Of a stretch of DNA of 64,000 nt, positions 47,409 to 58,716 are shown one piece after another. A program made the translations under genes and the position numbers. The DNA comes from Plantago ovata. Lineage: Eukaryota > Streptophyta > Magnoliopsida > Lamiales > Plantaginaceae. The stretch covers positions 92,202,365 through 92,266,364 of the forward strand of contig CM051455.1 of assembly GCA_028274465.1 (NCBI GenBank). The letters run 5' to 3'. A model generated the notes under the pieces. That model did no database searches and was not told the origin of the DNA. It saw nothing but the letters and a program-made list of their open reading frames with translations. Position 1 is the stretch's first letter, and the number at the start of each line of letters is the position of its first letter.

Positions 47409-47613
47409 TGGCTCCCAAGAGACAGTCTTCTAAGTCCTCAAATCGTCAAAGTTGACAGTGCTGAAACACGCACTGCTCCGGTGACTACTCCGGCCACAAA
47501 ACACAACGAAAGTTGTGTTGAAAAACGACCGAATCACTGAAAAACCTATGCCTCCGTCATATCTTGACACGGCAAAGTGTGAGATGTTGATGCAATGGGG
47601 AGGTTTTGCAAAT
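47409..47613 (+). pseudogene. 5' end of env-position ORF next to scaffold gap, error-rich
   Basis: It matches 51864-52068 (MAPKRQ...) but with many single-base gains and losses, mostly in runs, so no frame holds. It ends in the N gap. It looks like an unpolished contig end and probably not a second gene. Confidence 0.75.
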
Positions 47614-47713
47614 NNNNNNNNNNNNNNNNNNNNNNNNNNNNNNNNNNNNNNNNNNNNNNNNNNNNNNNNNNNNNNNNNNNNNNNNNNNNNNNNNNNNNNN
47701 NNNNNNNNNNNNN
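47614..47713. other. Assembly gap, 100 N
   Basis: Exactly 100 N, the conventional size for a gap of unknown length. Any protein translated across it is meaningless. Confidence 0.99.
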
Positions 47714-48622
47714 GAAAGTGAATTTGACCAGCACGATAAGTTTTCAAGCTGGAAACCTGCTAGTTCCTCAGGCAGAGAAAACAATTAGGATGTTAACCAT
47801 TACTGGTGTCTTTATGTCAAAATCTTAAAGTTTAACCTTTCACATGAGTCAGTTTGCTGACAAAGGATACTTCAGCAAAATTAAAAGTGAGGAATGTAAA
47901 ACTATAGATTTCGAGACTAAGGTAATTATGATTGCAAGAAGACCATAGGGGGTACACCGTTGTGGTCTTCAGCAAGTGTTGAAAAATGCCTTGTCTCAGA
48001 GCATGATTCCTTGCTGAAAAAGCATGGTTATGGCATAAACGAACAGTCATCTAAACTTCAAGACGCTGAATAAGCGTCTAAAAGTCACTTGTAGTTGGAT
48101 TACCTAGGGTTACTTTTGAAAAGGAGGGTGTTGCAATGCATTCAGGCAAGGAAGCAAACCAATCTTCTTTCAAGACACGGCAGTACCGTCAACTACAAAA
48201 CCTTTACAACTCTGGCACATGGACTTGTTTGAATCTTCTTCAACAAGCTATGTGGGTAGATGTAATGGTCTAGTCGTGGTAGATGACTATTCAAGATTCA
48301 CTTGGGTAGTATCATCAAGCACAATCTGAACCAAGACTGAAAACCTAACTTGCTGAATAGCTTGGAAGTCATGAAAAATGACAAGGTAAAGTCATAAGGA
48401 CAGACCAGGTAACTGAGTTTGTAAACCAGTACATAACTGAATATTGTACCTCAAAAGGTATACAACATCAGTTATCCTCAGTAAGAACACCACAGCAAAA
48501 CGGTTGCTGAACAGAAGAATCGTACCCTGAAAGAAGCCGCAAGAACAATGCTTGCTGACACTGAAATAAGTGAGGCTTATTGGGTTGAAGCGAATAATAC
48601 CGCCTGTTATACTCAAAACTGA
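47714..48622 (+). pseudogene. Copia gag-end and integrase, error-rich duplicate
   Basis: It follows 43232-44172 base for base but with scattered single-base losses (for example CTTTATGTCAAAATCTT for CTTTATGTCAAAAATCT). The errors thin out toward about 48500, after which the copies are almost identical. The in-frame TGA at the end of the integrase core is also present. Read it as a poorly corrected contig edge. Confidence 0.8.
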
Positions 48623-48625
48623 TGT

Positions 48626-50956
48626 TTGATTACTAAGGAATACAACAAAACTCCTTATGAATTGTTTGTTGGAAGACCTTCTAACATCACTCATCTAAGA
48701 GTATTTGGTTGCAAGTGTTTCGTTCTTAACAATGGTAGAGAATACCTCAGAACATTTCAACCAAAGGCAGACGAAGCTATATTTCTCGGCTACTCCTTGC
48801 ATAGTAAAGCTTATAGAGTTTACAACAAAAAGGCACAAAATATTGAAGAATCAGTGCATGTTGTATTCTACGAAAAGTCACAAGGTGTGCCTGCTGAAGA
48901 AGAAATATTAGAATGTATGAAAAAGCTAATCATACATGAGCAAATAACTGAATCTAATGCTAGGCAAATCAAGTCAATTGAACTAAATGATGATTCTGAC
49001 AATGACTCTCCTCCCCCTAGTCATGACAAGATAAATATAGTTCACGACAAAGAATTTCCAACAAAAGACGCGGTTGCTCCGGAAGTTGCTGAAATTACGC
49101 AATCTCCAGTGCCTGCTGATGAACTACCTCAATCGAGCAATGCTGAACAAGCAGTTGCTGATGAACAAATCTCAGCAGAGACACAAATTCCCAGTAGTAC
49201 TGAACAAGTACATACTGAAGAGTCACATGCTGATGAGCAAACATATCCTGATCCAACAAACAGAAAACCTGTTAATAAATGGATTAGAGATCATCCCTCT
49301 ACGGATATGATTGGCGATATTAATAAACGCCAAGTGACTAGATCCAAAGCTACTCATGGACTTGCTGAAGAAGCAACTGTCGTAGAAGTAGAATCATTGT
49401 TCTCTTGCTTTGTTTCAGAAATTGAACCTAAAACCATAGAAGAAGTTTTAAAGCATTCTGAATGGATAAAGGCAATGCAAGAAGAACTGGATCAATTTGA
49501 AAGAAACAAAGTCTGGAAACTTGTGCCGCTTGCTGAAGACAAGAAAGCTATTGGTACAAAGTGGGTGTTCAGAAACAAGCTGAGCGAGTCTGGTGAAGTA
49601 ACAAGAAATAAAGTACGCTTAGTTGCTCAAGGTTACTGTCAGACTGAAGGATTGGACTATGATGAGTCTTATGCACCAGTCGCAAGATTGGATGCAATTA
49701 GGCTTCTCTTGGCCTTTGCTGCTCACAATGACTTCATTGTTTACCAAATGGATGTTAAAAGTGCATTCTTGAACGGTGAACTTGCTGAAGAACTCTACCT
49801 AGAACAACCCCCTGGCTTTGAACTTCCCTCAGAAATCAAGATGGTATACAAGCTTCAGAAAGCTGTATATGGTCTAAAGCAAGCACCAAGAGCATGGTAT
49901 GATACCTTGGCTAAGTTCTTGCTGGAAAATGGTTTCAAGAAAGGTGAAGTTGACAAAACCTTATTTACCATGAACCATGATGGTAAAATACTCTTAGTTC
50001 AAATTTATGTGGATGACATAATTTTTGGATCTAAGGACAAGCAACTTTGTGATGATTTTGCCAAACTCATGACAAATAAGTTTGAAATGAGTATGATGGG
50101 AAAATTGAATTATTTCCTAGGATTGCAAGTCAAGCAACTCAAAGATGGAATATTCATAAATCAAGCAAAGTATGCGAAAGAAATGCTCATAAAGTTTAGG
50201 ATCAAAGAGGATGAGAAACCTGAAAAGATCCCTATGAGTGTTGGTACCAAATTGGGCTATACTAAAGAGGACAAAAGTGTTGAAGAACACAAGTATAGGA
50301 AGCTCATTGGTTCCTTGTTGTATCTAACAGCAAGTAGACCTGACATTCAGTATGTTGTTTGTGTGTGTGCAAGATTTCAATCTGATCCAAGAGAATCACA
50401 CTACAAAAAGGCAATCAAGATACTGAAATATGTTAAAGGTACAGTCAATGTTGGATTATGGTATCCTAAAGATTCTGGACTTGAATTGGTTGGTTATTCT
50501 GATGCTGATCATGGAGGATCAACTCTTGATAGAAAAATTACTTCTGGAACTTGTCAGTTTTTGGGTACTAGATTAATATCATGGTTCAGCAAGAAGCAAA
50601 CCTGTGTTGCCAATTCATCTACTGAATCTGAATACATTGCAGTTGGTTGTTGCACAGCTCAAATCCTATGGATTCAGCAACAATTAAGAGATTATGGTAT
50701 TTCTGCAAAGAAAACACCAATCTTTTGTGATAATACAAGTGCTATTGCAATCACGCAAAATCCTAAGTTTCACTGTAGGACTAAGCACATTGATATTAGA
50801 CATCATTTCATTAGAGATCATGTGGAAAAAGGTGATATTGAGGTTCTGAAAGTAGGCACTGATGATCAGCTTGATGATATCTTTACCAAGCCCCTACCGG
50901 ATAATACGTTTGCAATGCTAAGGTATAACATTGGGTTGATTGAACTACCACAATAA
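48626..50956 (+). CDS. Copia integrase tail, reverse transcriptase and RNase H (intact frame)
   Basis: 776 aa. Residues 1-70 are the integrase tail ([26 protein letters not shown]); 100-250 an acidic linker; about 285-525 the RT, with [40 protein letters not shown] and YVDD at 461-464; about 620-776 RNase H ([43 protein letters not shown]). The ATG is only the first after the integrase TGA; in an intact element this would be part of one polyprotein. Catalytic residues look complete. Confidence 0.92.
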   Translation: MITKEYNKTPYELFVGRPSNITHLRVFGCKCFVLNNGREYLRTFQPKADEAIFLGYSLHSKAYRVYNKKAQNIEESVHVVFYEKSQGVPAEEEILECMKKLIIHEQITESNARQIKSIELNDDSDNDSPPPSHDKINIVHDKEFPTKDAVAPEVAEITQSPVPADELPQSSNAEQAVADEQISAETQIPSSTEQVHTEESHADEQTYPDPTNRKPVNKWIRDHPSTDMIGDINKRQVTRSKATHGLAEEATVVEVESLFSCFVSEIEPKTIEEVLKHSEWIKAMQEELDQFERNKVWKLVPLAEDKKAIGTKWVFRNKLSESGEVTRNKVRLVAQGYCQTEGLDYDESYAPVARLDAIRLLLAFAAHNDFIVYQMDVKSAFLNGELAEELYLEQPPGFELPSEIKMVYKLQKAVYGLKQAPRAWYDTLAKFLLENGFKKGEVDKTLFTMNHDGKILLVQIYVDDIIFGSKDKQLCDDFAKLMTNKFEMSMMGKLNYFLGLQVKQLKDGIFINQAKYAKEMLIKFRIKEDEKPEKIPMSVGTKLGYTKEDKSVEEHKYRKLIGSLLYLTASRPDIQYVVCVCARFQSDPRESHYKKAIKILKYVKGTVNVGLWYPKDSGLELVGYSDADHGGSTLDRKITSGTCQFLGTRLISWFSKKQTCVANSSTESEYIAVGCCTAQILWIQQQLRDYGISAKKTPIFCDNTSAIAITQNPKFHCRTKHIDIRHHFIRDHVEKGDIEVLKVGTDDQLDDIFTKPLPDNTFAMLRYNIGLIELPQ

Positions 50957-51719
50957 AGGATACAATTGGCAGAATGCTGAAACAGGTATTCAGCAAGCCA
51001 AAGTATTCCTGTTTAAAAGACTCAGTCACTCATTTCTTCTAAGAAATGATAGGTCACTACATGTTTGCTGAAACAGGCATTCAGCAAGTAATTCCTTCAA
51101 TACGGGTATTTGTTAGGAAACTTGATCACTTGCTGAGACAGGCACTCAGTAAGAGAAAGAGCTTAAGGATTGCTGAAACAGGCATTCAGACAATCAAAGA
51201 TACTGAAACAGGTATTCAAGTATCAAAGGAATTTTCTGAGACGGGAACTCAGAAAAAGAGCAAAGCTCATCTCTCAGATTTTACCAAAGGATATCTCAAG
51301 TACAAAAGAATTTACTGATACGGGAAATCAGAAATATCTTTTAAACTTAAGAAAATATGAGATATCTAAGTAAGGGGGAACTTTCAGCAAGTATCTAGGT
51401 TGATAATTCAAACTCGCTGAAAAGATTCTTGTCTATTTTAGCAAGCAATCTATCCCTTAAAACTCGGTAAAATCAATTTGTGACGTTAATCGGGCACAGA
51501 TAAACTCGTAATAATCATGACATGAAATTCAATCGTGGCCATTGATTAAAAGGAGTTACTAATCTAACGGTTAATGAAACAAAGAGAGAGAGTGCTCTGG
51601 CGGTTTTAAGATAGTGGGCCACTACGCATTTAATGCAAAGGCTCCACTAACTCCAGTGTTTCTCTGTTTTACCCTTGCTGAGAGCTCAAATCGATTGAGT
51701 TTCTCACACACCAGAGACA
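50957..51719 (+). repeat. CTGA...TCAG hairpin array and spacer (right copy)
   Basis: Same array as 46506-46930, with seven motifs between 50973 and 51330 and the AAGGGGGAA run near 51371. It is followed by a non-coding spacer with the 'AAGGAGTTACTAATCTAACGG' word split by small changes between the copies. Confidence 0.65.
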
Positions 51720-51729
51720 CTATATAAAG
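51720..51729 (+). promoter_or_regulatory. TATA-like box upstream of the env-position ORF
   Basis: CTATATAAAG, 144 bases upstream of the ATG at 51864 and not in an LTR. It could drive a separate message for the downstream ORFs. This is sequence evidence only. Confidence 0.45.
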
Positions 51730-51863
51730 AAGGAGTTAGAGAAATGACAAAATTCTTTAACTCACATTTCCTTTCTCTGCAAATTTTAGCCTGAATCTAC
51801 TGTACCTCCGGTCAAAAAGCAAACTATCTCTTTTCGTACAAATTTTCTTGCTCTATAAAAGAA

Positions 51864-53374
51864 ATGGCTCCCAAAAGACAGACTTCTAAGTCCTCAAAAT
51901 CGTCAAAGGTTGACAGTGCTGAAACACGCACTGCTCCGGTGACTACTCCGGCCACAAACACAACGAAAGTTGTGTTGAAAAACGATCGCATTTTTGAAAA
52001 ACCTATGCCTCCGTCATATCTTGACACTGCAAAGTGTGAGATGTTGATGCAATGGGTAGGTTTTGCAAAAGAAAAGTACATTAGGTACTTTTATGAACAA
52101 GAACTAGATGACGAAAATGAAGAGGCGCTTGAGCCTATCTAGCAGCAAGGCCTCATGAACTTTATCTCTGCTCGCACTAAGCAAGTGAGCATGATTGATA
52201 CAATGGAATTCTACAACAATGTAGAAATCCAATCCCTTACAGATAGTAAAGGAGTCACTGAAAAAGTGATCTTTACTCATGTTCAGAACACGCAAATCGT
52301 CCTGAAATGGACTGATTTAGCGGAGATTTTTCAGATTCCAACCACTGGAACTGAAGATGACGTCACTGCCACTGACGAAGAAATTGAAGCTTTCTACAGT
52401 GACGTCAGAAACGAGAAAATGAAGAAAGGCGAGATTGCTCCCGTGACTTGGACAAAGCACGTTAAGAGAAAGCATCTCTGCCATTCACTTGGTCTAGTAG
52501 CTCTGCTACTAATAAAAGTTCTTGACTCCCAAGTTGGAGGAATTGACCAAGTAGGCCTGAGAAGATGGCCATTGCTGATGCATATCCATGAAAATAAAAC
52601 GGAACTTAACTGGGCTAAGTACATTTTCAACAGGCTTGTTGATTGTGTTACTAAGTTTAAGGTAAAGGTAGAAGACAACAAGGTCTCACCTTTCTTTCCA
52701 GTTATGTATGGAATCAAGATATGCTACATCCTTGAACATTTCAGGATTCAGCTAAGAAACCCATTGCCAATCAAGAAATCTGTGTGCAATGTGGGAAGAT
52801 CATTCTACAAGCAAAATGTACCTAAGATTGCTGGAAAGAAAACTAAGAAGACAACAACTGCAAATGTTGTCAGCACAAGCCAGCAAGAAAGGTATACAAC
52901 AGCTGCATATGATACCACTCAGCAACTTAGAGATGAAACTGCTGTTGGTGGTGGTAACACAAATGAAACTGCTGTAGAAAATCAACAAGGTACGTGTACA
53001 TGAGCCGTTGCTGGAAATGCAACTATAGATGACTCTGGGAAACTGGAGAAATCTAACAAGAAAAAGCGGAAAGCTGATGATGACACTCAGACTGCAGCGT
53101 CATCAGCAAACCCCGTACCTAAGAGGAAACGGACCAGCAACAAAAGGAAGAAAACACTGGCTCGCAAGTCAGACAATTCCCAGACAAATGCTGAAACGCA
53201 TTTGCCAGTAGATGTTGCTGAGGTGATTACTGAAGCCTATGTCAGCAATGTTGAAGTGTTTGCGGAAGCCTTCAACAATCAACTCAATGTTGACAATTCT
53301 ACTGAGAATAGACCACAAGCAGTGGAAATGAAATTCCTGCCCAAGTCCCAGATATCTACATTGTAGATAATCTA
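51864..53374 (+). pseudogene. Copia env-position ORF, N-terminal part, with transposon-protein-like domain
   Basis: One frame, stopped at TAG 52140-52142 and TGA 53001-53003 and ending near 53366. The N-terminus is basic/Ser-rich (MAPKRQTSKSSKSSK). Residues ~95-300 read MEFYNNVEIQSL, IVLKWTDLAEIFQIP and HLCHSLGLVALLLIKVL, a layout like the putative plant transposon protein family and like ORF2 of the Athila elements here. I see no signal peptide or clear membrane anchor. The C-terminal part is basic (KKKRKADDD, PKRKRTSNKRKK), like a nuclear localisation signal. Function unknown. Confidence 0.65.
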
Positions 53375-53386
53375 GATGATCCAACT

Positions 53387-54850
53387 TTGAGACCAGCAAG
53401 TGACATTGCCACTGATCTGCAAAGAGCGGCACTTGCTGATGCTGCTGAAAAGATGGTTGTTGAACAAGCAACTCATCAAGTTGCTGAAACCCCGCTTGCT
53501 GAAGGACCAGTTGCTGAGACAACAATGGTTCCAGTTCAAGAAGTTGCTGAAACACAAGAAGCATTATTCAACGACGCATCTCGCGATGCTGAGAATACTG
53601 GCCCAAGTTCACCCAAGACATCAATTGACAAAGTCCAGCTTGTACTGGAAGAAATAAGCAAACAAATGGAGTTGGAGATTGAAGAATCATCCAACAAATC
53701 AATTGATATCTTCATGACAAGCAGTGAGCTCAAGGGTCAAGATGCTTCTGCTCAACTTGTCATTTCAGAGACAAGGGAGATTGCTAAAACCGCACAGCTT
53801 TCTCAACTAGAGCAAAACCAGAAGTCTGCTGAAGAAACAGTCCAAGAAGCTGAAGAAACTGTTAATGCTGAAAGGACTGAGCCACAACCTGTCCTTCTTC
53901 AGCAGGTAGTTAATTCAACCATCAGTAAAACTTCAATTTCTGAAAATTGTTCTTTTGCTAATATTATATTATCTCTACAGACTTCTCAAGATGCAAGTCA
54001 GATGGTTGCTGAAGCCTCTGCACCAGAACCAACACTCCCTGCTCAGCAGGTAGTTAATAATTTTGGTATAAAAACTAAGTTTGACAGCTTAGTACTTGTG
54101 TCTAACTCTAATTTATTTCAGGATGAACAAATGGAGGATGCTACTCAAGCTCCTCATGGAATGGAAATTGTACTACATGACCTTGCTGACTCTCAACAGG
54201 TAAATCATGTTTCAGATATAAACTCTAAAACAATTCTCCAAACCATTCCTGATCTAAATAACGTTCTTTTTCAGGCTCAAAAGGAGACCACTAAAGTGGT
54301 ACTCTTCACTGAAGATCCTCAAGTAAGTTCTGAAGAACTGTACTTGAACTTCAAAAGGACAACTTTGTCAAGAGTTGCTAAGTCCGTCAGCAACTGGCAA
54401 AGGTACAGGCGAATGGATTTCTCTGATCTTCACCTTCATCTCTCAAACGAGAAAAAGAGATCTTCTCTGCTGAAGCTCGAAACATTTGTCCACTCCATCC
54501 TTCCTGAAGAAATGACATATTCTCAGCAAATGAGCTCGAATCTGATTGCTCAAATCAGAGAGAATATGAAGGCAAAATTAAAGAGTGCCTCTCCAGCTGA
54601 ACAAGCTGTGATGCTCAAAGTTTTATTTGTACCTGTGGTGGCTGATCCCCACAAAATCAATGAGGAAGAGGAAGTGACAAGTGTTGCTTTGTATAAGCAC
54701 GTTGAGCTAGTCATTCTGACAGACGATGATGAAGAAGAAGAAGATGAGAACATTCCACTGATCCCAGTGATGATGAAGGGAAAGATTCCAAGGACAAGAA
54801 AGACGATGATGATGACAATCAAGGTCCAAGTCCTGATGCTGGAGGATTGA
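53387..54850 (+). pseudogene. Copia env-position ORF, middle part
   Basis: It is open for 487 codons in a frame reached by a shift near 53325. It is very rich in Ala, Glu, Gln and Val, with repeated V-A-E-T / A-E runs from the GCTGAA word. A more structured stretch near the end (LYLNFKRTTLSRVAKSVSNW, MDFSDLHLHLSNEKKRSSLL) precedes an acidic D/E tail. Another shift near 54755 leads into the next frame. No known domain is recognised. Confidence 0.55.
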
Positions 54851-57102
54851 AGATGACAGTTGCTGAAAATGCTCAACCTGAAAATCAGCAAGCTGAACAA
54901 CAACAACCTCAGCAAGAATCTCAACCTCCTCCTGCTGCTGCTGAAAATCAAGCACCTGTGCAAGGTGCTGATACTGAAGAAGAATATGCCAGAAAAAGGG
55001 CTGCCTTGAAAAATGGCAAAAGTCCAGTTTCTGATGCCAAGGTTACTGAAGAAAACCTTGATGATGATGATGAACAAGATGAAGATTACCAACGCGCTCT
55101 CCAGAAAAGTATCTTGATCCATGCAAGGCATACGCATGATCTAGAAATTGGTCAATCTTCAGGAGTAAGATCAACGGAAGTCCCCTCCCTTCTATTTACT
55201 ACTGGCGAAACTCCAGTAATTGAGTCTCAAACTCAATTAAAACTAACTACTGGCGAAACTCCAGTAATTGAGTCTCAAACGTTGCATTCAGCAACTACTC
55301 AATTAAAACTAACTACTGGTGAAACTCTAGTCGTTGAGTCTGAAGAGTTGCCATCAGCAACCACTCAACAAAAAGGAAGTGAAGCTACTGATAAAGGCTC
55401 AAAAGTTGCTCAACTTGATGAATCTGAGGATGATGACGACTTGTCAGAAAATGAAGATGAACAATCCAAGCGAGACCCAAAAGTTTTTCAGATTCCTCCT
55501 CCTGATTACATCAATGATTTAGACGATGGTCGAAGAGCAGAATTGCTGACGCGTGATGATCAGTTTGCTTCCGAACTTAAGGTTCATTCCTTGACACCTC
55601 ATTTAGTGCCGTTCCCAAGAGTTGAGGAGTTTACTCCCAGAATTTTAGCACTAAAGGAAGTCCATAATGCCTGCAAAGCTGAAGATGAGGCATTGCTTGC
55701 TGAGAGCCCACTTGACTTTGGAAAGATATTGGCTACGGTGCTGAGACGCACTACTACTTTGACCATAGCTCAGAAAGACATCAGTCTTTATCACAAAAGC
55801 TATGAAGAAGATGTAAGTCAAGCTCTAAAGCTAGCAAAGACCTCTCTCGTAAAGGCACAAACTTTTATGGATGAGAAGGCCGCAACAGAGAAAAGACATG
55901 AAGAGAACATGATGAGCATTCAACAAGAATTGTCAAAAATGACTTCTGACCAACAACAAATCATCATGAAGTATAACAGTTTAAGCACTCTTGCTGAAAA
56001 TTGCAATGAGTTTTATTCTATGCACATCACTCCGATGTTGCAATCCATGTCTAAGGGGGAAAAGAAGAGTACCAGAAAAAGAAACCAAACCCCTCCTGCT
56101 GTTGATGTGCCACTGCCCATAGAACCGCTTGCTGAAAAAGAGCAAAGTTCTAAAAGGCAAGCAGAATCTGAGTTGAATTCAGCAAGTACCAAAAAGAGAA
56201 AAACCACTGCTGAAACTCAAGATTTTTGCCATACTGAAAGTCATCACAATCTGAATGAAGATGATGACAATCAAACAATAGCTCAAGCCATAAGAGCTAG
56301 ACCCTTAACAGCCTTGACTCCGTCTGGCTACTCAAAGAATTTTTCGTCTGACTCTTCAGCAAGAGATCAAGACAATGCTAAGACAAGAAGAAGAAGGCAA
56401 AGACAGGAAGAAAAAAGGTTGGCCAGCATTGCTATTGGCTCCGACATTGAATATACAAAGACCAGCAATGAGGAAACCACTCAGAATGTAATCAGAAACA
56501 TTCATGGTTGTTGGATTTTAAAGCTGGAAGACTTGCTGGTGAATGAGTTCTTTCCTACAGCCATATTGAATCAAATGTTCAAATGGATTGAACTCAAGGT
56601 CCAAAGGAAGCAAAGGGAAGAATCCCTCCCGAGAAATATTGCTGGGAAATGGTTGAATCTTGAGGTCCAAGTAAGAAGAATTGTCATTGGTAAGACATAT
56701 AAACAAGAACCAAATCTGATCAAACCACCTGGCATCGCTTACTACTCTGACCCAGTAACAAAGAAAACAAAGAAGAGACTTGGATTGATTCCTTATGAGT
56801 ACTTCTATCTCACTGCTAAGGATCAAGAAGAAGATCTTCTCTGGCTAAGAAAGATTCATCCGAAAAGCATTTCAGATACACAGCTTCTCCATGCCAGCAA
56901 TTGGGGCATGCATTTGTGGGTAACTCGCTACATGGAAATGAATGATGAAAAGCATCATCACACTGCCTGCAAAAATGCAAGAATTCTTCAACTACAAGTC
57001 CGTAGGCTTCTGGAAAACTACGAAAAGGACTGTGTTGAATTTACTGCACTTGCTGAGAAGAGTGTAAGAGAGATTTTGAGAAAATCCTCTGAAAGAGCTT
57101 AA
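54847..57102 (+). CDS. Copia env-position ORF, C-terminal part (751 aa)
   Basis: Long open frame starting at or before 54847. In order: a Gln/Pro/Ala-rich low-complexity start; a three-fold tandem repeat around TTGETPVIESQT (about residues 119-165); an acidic segment (DESEDDDDLSENEDEQ); a coiled coil (about 300-400, KSYEEDVSQALKLAKTSLVKA); a basic segment (GEKKSTRKRNQTPP); and a C-terminal folded-looking domain (CWILKLEDLLVNEFFPTAIL, GLIPYEYFYLTAKDQEEDLLW). Position and coiled coil match env-like ORFs of Sireviruses, but I see no transmembrane segment, so 'env' is positional only. Confidence 0.6.
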   Translation: MKMTVAENAQPENQQAEQQQPQQESQPPPAAAENQAPVQGADTEEEYARKRAALKNGKSPVSDAKVTEENLDDDDEQDEDYQRALQKSILIHARHTHDLEIGQSSGVRSTEVPSLLFTTGETPVIESQTQLKLTTGETPVIESQTLHSATTQLKLTTGETLVVESEELPSATTQQKGSEATDKGSKVAQLDESEDDDDLSENEDEQSKRDPKVFQIPPPDYINDLDDGRRAELLTRDDQFASELKVHSLTPHLVPFPRVEEFTPRILALKEVHNACKAEDEALLAESPLDFGKILATVLRRTTTLTIAQKDISLYHKSYEEDVSQALKLAKTSLVKAQTFMDEKAATEKRHEENMMSIQQELSKMTSDQQQIIMKYNSLSTLAENCNEFYSMHITPMLQSMSKGEKKSTRKRNQTPPAVDVPLPIEPLAEKEQSSKRQAESELNSASTKKRKTTAETQDFCHTESHHNLNEDDDNQTIAQAIRARPLTALTPSGYSKNFSSDSSARDQDNAKTRRRRQRQEEKRLASIAIGSDIEYTKTSNEETTQNVIRNIHGCWILKLEDLLVNEFFPTAILNQMFKWIELKVQRKQREESLPRNIAGKWLNLEVQVRRIVIGKTYKQEPNLIKPPGIAYYSDPVTKKTKKRLGLIPYEYFYLTAKDQEEDLLWLRKIHPKSISDTQLLHASNWGMHLWVTRYMEMNDEKHHHTACKNARILQLQVRRLLENYEKDCVEFTALAEKSVREILRKSSERA

Positions 57103-57351
57103 GTCCCTGTAATACTTTTTGTTAAAGTTTTGTTTGCTGATTCTGTTTAAGTTATCTATGCTATTTCATGTAAACTTCTGAAAGATAACTATCAACAATG
57201 AAACTTTTGACTCTTATTGGTTTTTGATTATGCAATTTACTTATGCTTACTGTTTAATTATTCAAGTATGCTTGCATTAATCAACTGATTTATTCAACAT
57301 CAGAAACCTCTAAAAGGGTAACAATTAATTTAGCCATGGATTGCTAACATC
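57103..57351 (+). other. Copia 3' untranslated region
   Basis: Short AT-rich stretch with no gene, ending at the polypurine tract. Confidence 0.6.
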
Positions 57352-57366
57352 AAAAAGGGGGAAATT
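57352..57366 (+). other. Copia polypurine tract
   Basis: AAAAAGGGGGAAATT directly before the 3' LTR. Confidence 0.9.
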
Positions 57367-58716
57367 TGTTAGGAATCTTGTAATTTTGATGAGTAATTAA
57401 CCATGCTAAATTAAGGAAAGTCCAGTAACTAGTACTCTTAAGGTCCATAGGAATTTAGAATTTTAAGGACATTGTAAAAGAGGAACGTTTGCTGAAGACT
57501 TAGAGTAGGTGTTAGTTTAGATTGGTTTTCACCGCGTATGATGTATTTTATTTTCTGAAAAGAAAATAACTTATTGATGTTGTAGCTTGTGATGTATCTT
57601 ATTTTCTGAAAAGAAAATAACCTATTGAAGCATTTAGAAACCGCTCAGAATCTTGAAGATTATTGAAGATCTGAAGACTTGAAGAATTCGAAGATCTGAA
57701 GACTTGAAGATTGCTGAAAGACTGGTATCTACAAAGGCACGTGTTGCTCAGAAAGTGGAAACTTCAGCAACAGCATTGCATAAGTGAAAATCTGAAAGAC
57801 AAAGTAGGTTGTGCTTGCTGAAACTGAGACTAACCACTTGCTGATGGAACATATGTGACCTCTTGCTGAAAGTACTTGAATTTGCGCTCCAATATTACTG
57901 TTTGAATTCTATTCAAATATGCATTAAATGCAAAGCTTACACGCGAAGGACATGAAGACTAGAAGACAAACAAGGACGCTGCTGAAAGTACAAAAGCAAG
58001 ATAGTGACATGTTAAGGAACAAAAGCCTTGGAATTTAAAATTTAAACGGCTCCTTACTTGCACTATAAATAGAGGTCATCCGGCGAAGAGTTGAAGTGTG
58101 TCAACAACGTGATCAAACTCTCACTTGTTCTTAAAACTCACAAACCTTCAAATACTCTTACTGCCATTGATCTGTTCCAAGACTTAAATCTTGAAAAAGC
58201 TACTTGTAAAGAAGTAGAACAAACTCGGCTAAGAAATTAGTTAAGTGTTCTTTCTTTTGAACAAGAACAAGTCTTGACACCAGAAACAATCAAACTTGTT
58301 TACTGCAAAGTATTCAAAGTTGTGTTTCTTAGATTACTTGTTGTAACTGAATAAGTTATAATTAAGTTATCTCACCCCAAAACTCTCTAACTGAAAATAC
58401 ACCCTTTCAGGCGTGATATTCAGGGGGAACTTAATCGAGCATAGTTTTGCTGATTAAAAGTACCAAGTTTGGTGGAGAACAAGGTTACGTTCTCTAGATT
58501 AGGTTGGAGACAAAGCAAGTGTGCTTTGGTTTCTGTTGAATCGCTCTAGATAGGAGATTGTAAGGAACCTCAATCATATCTTAGTGGATTCAGTACTAGA
58601 AAGGACAAAGTGGATTAGTTGAGTGATTACGCCACTCTCAGATACCACTATAAAAGTGTTTGTGTGATTTACTTACTGTATTTAGTTTTCAGCAAATCAT
58701 ATCTGTCTGTACACAG
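57367..58716 (+). repeat. Ty1/Copia 3' LTR, interrupted by element E
   Basis: It matches the 5' LTR (39253 onward) with few substitutions and a 4-base gain near 58252, and stops at TGTACACAG where E begins. The last ~260 bp should follow E beyond the window. Confidence 0.92.

Noticed and set aside
47430..47828. Open frames running through the N gap
   Set aside because: Frames made of unknown bases carry no information.
54550..55137. 195-codon minus-strand frame with hydrophobic runs, first taken as a membrane protein
   Set aside because: It is the complement of GAT/GAA-rich acidic codons; hydrophobic Ile/Phe/Ser runs arise automatically.
54847..57102. True retroviral-type envelope
   Set aside because: No signal peptide, furin-like site or transmembrane segment visible; the label is kept as positional only.
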